Of a DNA stretch of 18,453 nucleotides, positions 14,601 through 18,453 are shown piece by piece; position 1 is the stretch's first letter, and every line of letters starts with the position of its first letter. The notes under the pieces were generated by a model. The model did no database searches, was not told the origin of the DNA, and worked only from the letters and a program-made list of their open reading frames with translations. The stretch covers positions 1 through 18,453 of the forward strand of contig PXDP01000513.1 of NCBI GenBank assembly GCA_003565035.1, written 5' to 3'. The stretch is from PVC group bacterium. GTDB taxonomy: Bacteria; Verrucomicrobiota; Kiritimatiellia; SS1-B-03-39; UBA6053. The translations under genes were made by a program, and so were the position numbers.

Positions 14601-17306
14601 GATCCGGACTTCCCCATCCTGACCGCCGATACGATGAACCGTCTGTGTGGCCACCGCACCGGCGCTTTCATACACGGTGAATTCCGCGGCCTCGAAGGAG
14701 AGTTGACCCGGTGAAGGCTGATAGGTGACCTCCAGGTTAGGGGCAAAGCTGCCGGCCTGGAAGTCATCCGAGACAAAATCCATGCGCACATCGGAGGTAA
14801 GACGCATCGCGACGGGGCCGGTACGACCGGCTAAATGATCCGAGAGATCGATCTCCACCCAAGTTCCACTTTGGTTGGCCTGAAAACTCACCGAGGTCAC
14901 CACCTCGCCGGCAGGTGGAGCATGGTTCCACGTCAGCGTGGAAGCCTGCCAGGCGGTGTCCTGAACACTGGCAACCGTGATCGTGCCGGTGTTGAAGTTA
15001 CTGCTTTGCGCCCGCAGGCGCAAAACCGCATGGGTCAAGGAAACCGGGCCGGGGTCCCCGAGATCGAAGCGCAGGAACGTGGCGAAGTTGGGTTGATCTA
15101 CCCGCAGACTGCTTTGGAAATTGCTGTGAGCTGTGCCGGATGCATTTTGATTGATATAGGTCGCATCTGTCGCCGTGAACCGATCCCCCAGCAGGCGCAC
15201 TCCGACCGTATCCGTGTGAGTCAACTCGCCATCGGAGACGTGCACCGAAAAGAGGTAATACCCCGGAGTGGCCGTGGTAATCGTCGGAGTGAGGGTATTC
15301 CCGTTGGTGATGGTTGCGGCAGCGGGGCCATCCAACTGCATCCAGGTAGTCGTTAGCTGCTCCGGAGCCAGTTGATCATCCCAAGCGGTTGCGGAAAGTG
15401 CCGCAGAAAGATCATAGAGCAGGGGCGTTTCTACGGCCTGGACAAACGGAGCCTGGTTCATGTGCGACCCGTTGGAGAAGATCCCCTGGCTCAGAATGCG
15501 GAAACTGCCTTTGGACGAAGAAAACGCCGCCTCCGTTCTCACCATATAGACATCAGTCCCGCCTCCATCGGCATCGAAAAACGTGGTGTTTTGCACGGCT
15601 GAGGCGGTCAGGCGAGTGAAGGGCCCGGCGGCCGTCGCTGCGCGATAAACATGGTATCCCAAGGGGTTACCGGGGGCCGTCTGCCAAGTAAGCGTGTTAC
15701 CGGAGCCTCTCGCTACTTGCAAGTTCCGGGCAGGAGGAATGTTGTAAAGGGTCAGCGTGGGGTCTCCGAGAATCGCATGCTGCACACTGCCCACCTCATT
15801 GCCCATCCCTTCCTGAAAACGATAAAGCGGAGTTGCGACAGGCAGGGTGAACGAGTGATTATTTCCATAATAATCCGTGTCAAAATTTCTCGCCCGATCC
15901 ATGGAAATCAGCAGACTTTCCCCGATGGGGCGGTCCATCGCCATCGGATGGACGAGGGTTTCCGGAGCATTCCCCCACATCGAGACCAAGCCGTACTTTT
16001 CTCCGGCCAGGCTCATTTTAAGAAAATTGTTTGCCGGGCTGTCCCAATCGCCAAAATAGCTGCCGAAAGGGAAGAGGAACTGGATGGGCACTTCGCCGTA
16101 GGCAAACAGATCGGAGTCGAGGCTGTTTCGCCCCAACCCGTTATAATTTCCCGCACTGGAAACATAGGCCATCCGGTACTCATTTTCCAAAACTGTTTTA
16201 CGGAGGGTTGCTCCGGAAATGGGCTCAAAAAGTGCCGCACGGTCAAAGAGGGATCCCACACCCCGGAACCCGGTCCAGCCACTGTACCCTGCGGTGTAAA
16301 ATTTGAATCCATCGGCAAGGAGCCCGCTGTTTTCCAGTTCGATGACTCCGGTGCGATGGCGGAAATTTTTGCGCAGGTAACGGCGGATCATCTCCTCCTC
16401 GGTTAGGCCCTGATTATGCAGGGCAGGCAAATTGGAAAAGTCAATCCGCCCCACGAAGAGTTCCATGTTTTCCACAAACCTTTGATCGAACTTCCCATCT
16501 CCCGGGACATTATGGTTCCGGGAATCATTGAATGTTGACCGATTCACGGTGTCGTCTGTCCAGGTCCCGGTCATGTCGCCATAGTAGGCATCGGCCGGCC
16601 ATGCACGGCGTCCGTGGCCATCGGGATTGTTGTCGCCGGAGTAGGGGATTTGCACCCTTCCGATGAGGATGACCCCTTTGTAGTGTGCCGGATCGGAATC
16701 ATAGATTGAGGCAATCTGGTTCTTTAATGCCGGGGTGGCCGTGGTGTTTGGATAATCCTGATGCCTCGGTGCGGTAATGTGCTGCACCGTCCACCCGGCC
16801 CCAACCAGCGTTTGCGCATAGGCCTCGAGATCCGCCGCAAGCCCGGCGGCAAGGGTGTCATCCACGACGAGAATGATCCCGCCGCGTTCGTGGAGGGCAG
16901 GCACATCGATCCCGGTGGCGACATACCCAAAGCTTGCGTCAAAGGTGTCATGCCAGTCATTCCATTGAGAGGGGTCTGTCCGACGGGTGAAAACCTGATA
17001 TTCATAAGCCACTCCGAGCTGGACCGTTGTGTCGGTATAGTGAAACTGGCCGCTGGCATCATAGGAGACAGGGTGATTTGAGGACAATTCTGTCCAGGCA
17101 TCCGCCCCGAGTTCCTTGCGGCGGATGATGGCAAAGTCATCTGCGCTGTTGGCAAAGCGGCTGACGTGCAGCGTGATTGAAGGTGCCTGGGCATCGATTG
17201 TGGTTTCGATGTGGAGGGAAATCCTGTGCGCATATTTTTGCGCATGGAGGCTGGTGAGAAATAGGCCGGCGAGCAGGGTGTGAAGGACAAATTTTTTCAT
17301 AGTCAT
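11694..17306 (-). CDS. Secreted multidomain protein: C25-like, FN3, PKD-like, DNRLRE/CBM96-like, Calx-beta, LamG, beta-helix
   Basis: A 1870-residue exported mosaic. Signal peptide: MTMKK plus a hydrophobic core, cleaved near HAQ (21-23). Domains as I read them: FN3-like sandwich about 30-130; caspase-fold region resembling gingipain-type C25 peptidases about 140-525 (GIILVVDD, GVILIGRVQIP, ADAYYGD, LFVGRID, HAILGDPTLTLY); FN3 526-612; PKD-like 618-707; DNRLRE/CBM96-like 708-862 (FATFLRFDL, LTWNHAP); Calx-beta 865-975 (SYATVDGTAVAGTDY); LamG/jellyroll 978-1195 (HYRFDEGSG, LIDDFRVYTRALTPQEV); right-handed beta-helix 1208-1735 opening with YYLDAENGDDANNGLS and IPGDTVLL; then a C-terminal domain with DPNQSGLSNLWSYHLARNP, typical of verrucomicrobial secreted proteins. 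The C25-like part seems to lack catalytic His and Cys. The beta-helix could be a lyase, hydrolase or binding module; no catalytic residues are assignable. A ribosome binding site supports the start. It heads an operon with sulfatase 2. Confidence 0.85.
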   Translation of the reverse strand: MTMKKFVLHTLLAGLFLTSLHAQKYAHRISLHIETTIDAQAPSITLHVSRFANSADDFAIIRRKELGADAWTELSSNHPVSYDASGQFHYTDTTVQLGVAYEYQVFTRRTDPSQWNDWHDTFDASFGYVATGIDVPALHERGGIILVVDDTLAAGLAADLEAYAQTLVGAGWTVQHITAPRHQDYPNTTATPALKNQIASIYDSDPAHYKGVILIGRVQIPYSGDNNPDGHGRRAWPADAYYGDMTGTWTDDTVNRSTFNDSRNHNVPGDGKFDQRFVENMELFVGRIDFSNLPALHNQGLTEEEMIRRYLRKNFRHRTGVIELENSGLLADGFKFYTAGYSGWTGFRGVGSLFDRAALFEPISGATLRKTVLENEYRMAYVSSAGNYNGLGRNSLDSDLFAYGEVPIQFLFPFGSYFGDWDSPANNFLKMSLAGEKYGLVSMWGNAPETLVHPMAMDRPIGESLLISMDRARNFDTDYYGNNHSFTLPVATPLYRFQEGMGNEVGSVQHAILGDPTLTLYNIPPARNLQVARGSGNTLTWQTAPGNPLGYHVYRAATAAGPFTRLTASAVQNTTFFDADGGGTDVYMVRTEAAFSSSKGSFRILSQGIFSNGSHMNQAPFVQAVETPLLYDLSAALSATAWDDQLAPEQLTTTWMQLDGPAAATITNGNTLTPTITTATPGYYLFSVHVSDGELTHTDTVGVRLLGDRFTATDATYINQNASGTAHSNFQSSLRVDQPNFATFLRFDLGDPGPVSLTHAVLRLRAQSSNFNTGTITVASVQDTAWQASTLTWNHAPPAGEVVTSVSFQANQSGTWVEIDLSDHLAGRTGPVAMRLTSDVRMDFVSDDFQAGSFAPNLEVTYQPSPGQLSFEAAEFTVYESAGAVATQTVHRIGGQDGEVRISYATVDGTAVAGTDYLHTSGTLVWADGDMESQTIDIPIVVNETVDPARSFTVELSDPHRADLGGIPSATVHRLDPTEGLILHYRFDEGSGTQITDSSPLGADHTTTVAGAAWSSVGRFGGAYGSNTTTALTGFFPANETDLRFNPGDQEYTVSAWVRTETNNGFRPLWHRGNQGSVQTVGNNGIYRNLQAFSGNSNGVYQAANDEFLIYNGEWHLLTFVNFLDGATWRTRLYLNNGQQIIQFNTGATFDNTIAKSIGMRNDGVNPWTGLIDDFRVYTRALTPQEVSLLYAGAYGGFPVPTPPRTAATYYLDAENGDDANNGLSAGQAWQSLGNIAEFGLIPGDTVLLAAGQTFSGNLVLDDTNSGTAEEPITLGTFGEGRATLDAGDGHGIFLYNAGGFVIRDLVIVGNGIGSNQGHGIFLYTDLPGRRPAVRVENVDVSGFANQPGQRNGGIGMFVLSWREDNQVSGFEEVTVLDSVFHHNEIEGFSTWAHQMQGHRNLVIRGCTFHSNPGQMDYGDPSGSGLVIGRVDTALVEYSLAYNNGGSNGGIGSENGGVGIWTYDSNNVIIQHSISHSNRTLGADGGGFDLDGGVTDSILQYNYTYGNDGAGYLLAQYAGAPAFGNNIVRYNISQNDGRRGNYGGIMLWAAQAGNRVRDVEIYNNTVFVTPSATYPSTTPSAFRMLGGNFTNINVRNNLFIADGNTHVRVINADVANSTAEVLFQGNAYHHRNRASANIRWGGTSYNGLAAWRAAAGQETLGGQPVGLEVDPFLASNDPAPMLTDPAALSHISAYRLTLASPLRDAALPLGSSIGNRDFFGGIVPVGTAADIGAHEFPFANAYAEWAAGIAWEEESDSHPGADPNQSGLSNLWSYHLARNPLSPAPEPVYSVMMSEGSFWHLEFRRRKNNPTLIYEISTDLTDPGAWTPVTPVETLLDADPLGNGSAEDVRQVLPIPPEGILFHRIRLLTP

Positions 17307-17313
17307 TGTCTCA

Positions 17314-17320
17314 TCACCTT
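17314..17320 (-). promoter_or_regulatory. Ribosome binding site of the giant secreted protein
   Basis: On the minus strand AAGGTGA lies 7 bases before the ATG at 17306. This favours that start over the in-frame ATG at 17300 (MKKF), which would be 13 bases away. It is the best Shine-Dalgarno sequence in the window; most other genes have weak or no visible sites. Confidence 0.7.
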
Positions 17321-17368
17321 ACCCCAGTCACGCATCCTCCGTATAGAGGGCGAAGCAAACCGCAAAAA

Positions 17369-17380
17369 TCAAGCCGTTGC
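17369..17380 (-). promoter_or_regulatory. GCAACGGCTTGA element upstream of the giant secreted protein
   Basis: Matches the element in 11 of 12 bases, reads towards the giant gene and ends 62 bases before its start, in the 90-base gap after the LacI-family gene. TTGATT at its end and TCTATA 19 bases further on could be an imperfect sigma-70 promoter, which would place a bound repressor on the -35 region. A competing reading is a weak terminator of the LacI gene: CAAGC and GCTTG can pair and are followed by ATTTTT. Confidence 0.45.
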
Positions 17381-17396
17381 GTTCGCTTGCTGTATT

Positions 17397-18422
17397 TTAT
17401 GTCGCCCCGAGCGAAGGGCCGTCTTTCCAGGTCATGCGTATGAAATGGTTCACCGGGGGAGTTGCCGGGCCTTTTTCATGATGAGTAACGAGGTCGCAGA
17501 GCATGCGCATCGCATGACTGGCAAGTTCCTGCTCTCTTCGTAAATTCCCCGCAAAGGGATCATTCCAGTCCGTTTTGTTTACCGACGGTACAGAGGGTTG
17601 ACTCAAACTGATCACAGTGGCCGGAATCTCTTCCGGGAACCGGATTTCCCGCTCGCGGAGATAATAGAGCGTAGGTACCCCAAAGCTGACCAGGCCGTCT
17701 GGACGGTGGGTCCGGTACCATTCCAGCAAGCCTTCGTTTGTGAGATCCAAATAGGGCGGCACGAAGTTGAGCCCTGCGGTTTCACTCAAAAACGCCCCCA
17801 GCCGCTGGCGGTCATCCAGGCTGGATTTCTTTTGTGAAGGCAGGATGGCTCCGATTCTCCGGCACCCTGCGGCGATCAGTTTCCGGGTAGCGGCCCGGGT
17901 GGCATCGGCCCAATCCCATTCAATCCGATGAAACGGCGCGCGGGCGGGCACATCTCCGACGCAAAGAACGCTGAACCGGCTGAAATCGAGCCCCATGACC
18001 AGCTCCAACTGGTCTGCGTGTCCGATAAGAATCCCCTCCACCCCGCAGTGATACGCCTTGTCCAAAAACTTCGCCGCATCGGCCAGCGTGGTAAAATTAA
18101 CACATTCCACAATACGAAAACCAAGGGGGGCTGCCGCCTGTTCAAGCGGGATTTTATGAGCAAAAGGAGCGTGTGACATCCCTCCGTCGGGACCGGCAAA
18201 GGCCATATAGGCGACGGGTACATATTTTGCTTCTCCCCGAAATCTGCGGGAAGCGATTGCAGACAGGTAAGGGCTCTTCTGATACCCCATCTCTTTCGCC
18301 AGTTTCAGGACCCTCTCCCGGGCTTTTTTCCCGATGGAGCCCGTACCATTCACCGCATGAGAGGCGGTGGACACCGAAACTCCTGCGGCATTCGCCACAT
18401 CTTTCAACCAGACTGCACTCAT
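17397..18422 (-). CDS. LacI-family transcriptional regulator
   Basis: A 341-residue repressor-type regulator, normal length for the family. The N-terminal HTH WLKDVANAAGVSVSTASHAV (5-24) matches the LacI signature, though the usual TVSR of the recognition helix is TASH, and a second conserved block, KKARERVLKLAKEMGY, follows. The hinge region reads SPYLSAIASRRFRG instead of the usual NxIARSL-type sequence, a deviation I recall from verrucomicrobial LacI proteins. The remainder is a periplasmic-binding-protein-like sensor domain: PVAYMAF strand start, GVEGILIGH, FSVLCVGD, AGCRRIGAILPS, RPDGLVSFG. The ligand is probably a sugar from the degraded glycan, but this is inference. The gene is followed in the same direction by the giant secreted protein and sulfatase 2, with the TCAACGGCTTGA-type element between, so it is the natural candidate controller of those genes. 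Its own start has no strong ribosome binding site. Confidence 0.92.
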   Translation of the reverse strand: MSAVWLKDVANAAGVSVSTASHAVNGTGSIGKKARERVLKLAKEMGYQKSPYLSAIASRRFRGEAKYVPVAYMAFAGPDGGMSHAPFAHKIPLEQAAAPLGFRIVECVNFTTLADAAKFLDKAYHCGVEGILIGHADQLELVMGLDFSRFSVLCVGDVPARAPFHRIEWDWADATRAATRKLIAAGCRRIGAILPSQKKSSLDDRQRLGAFLSETAGLNFVPPYLDLTNEGLLEWYRTHRPDGLVSFGVPTLYYLREREIRFPEEIPATVISLSQPSVPSVNKTDWNDPFAGNLRREQELASHAMRMLCDLVTHHEKGPATPPVNHFIRMTWKDGPSLGAT

Positions 18423-18425
18423 AGA

Positions 18426-18448
18426 TCAACGGTTACATCTTTCGTTGA
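18426..18448 (-). promoter_or_regulatory. Inverted TCAACG/CGTTGA pair at the LacI gene start, possible autoregulatory site
   Basis: TCAACG (18426-18431) and CGTTGA (18443-18448) are inverted repeats with an 11-base spacer, immediately before the ATG at 18422. The first arm continues as TCAACGGTTACA, matching the local element in 9 of 12 positions. Autoregulation is common in LacI-type regulators, but the match is weak and part of the region could be the promoter. Confidence 0.25.
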
Positions 18449-18453
18449 ATTCC

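Overview
The window reads as a chromosomal polysaccharide-utilisation locus from a GC-rich bacterium of the Verrucomicrobiota/PVC group. Three things point there: a Verru_Chthon cassette protein A-like pseudopilin-type giant protein, a giant exported protein that ends in a verrucomicrobial-type C-terminal domain, and two S1 sulfatases next to glycoside hydrolases and LacI/DeoR-type regulators. An Opitutae/Puniceicoccales-like lineage is my best guess, but it rests on remembered family distributions, not on a search.

Left part (1-5308): the N-terminal end of a DeoR-type repressor runs off the left edge on the minus strand. Divergent from it is a plus-strand run of S1 sulfatase and GH31 glycosidase (overlapping by ATGA, so translationally coupled), then a GH43 glycosidase after a 257-base gap. 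None of these three enzymes has an evident signal peptide. Together they look like an intracellular route for desulfating and trimming imported oligosaccharides.

Middle (5309-10142): a 1334-residue membrane-anchored Verru_Chthon A-like protein overlaps by 11 bases a 248-residue exported protein of unknown function. These look like an envelope module of their own.

Right part (10149-18453): everything is on the minus strand. In transcription order it is a LacI-family regulator, a 1870-residue secreted mosaic protein (catalytically degenerate C25/gingipain-like region, FN3, PKD-like, DNRLRE/CBM96-like, Calx-beta, LamG, right-handed beta-helix, C-terminal domain), and 27 bases later a second S1 sulfatase.

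The most interesting signal joins the parts. A 12-base element, TCAACGGCTTGA, occurs exactly or with one mismatch in front of the GH43, Verru_Chthon A-like and giant mosaic genes. A degenerate copy precedes sulfatase 1. All four point towards the gene and end 56-69 bases before the start codon. A fifth, inverted copy lies in a 28-base dyad between GH31 and GH43. I read this as a candidate operator of a local regulon, possibly read by the LacI-family protein. I saw no RNA genes, CRISPR arrays or insertion sequences.
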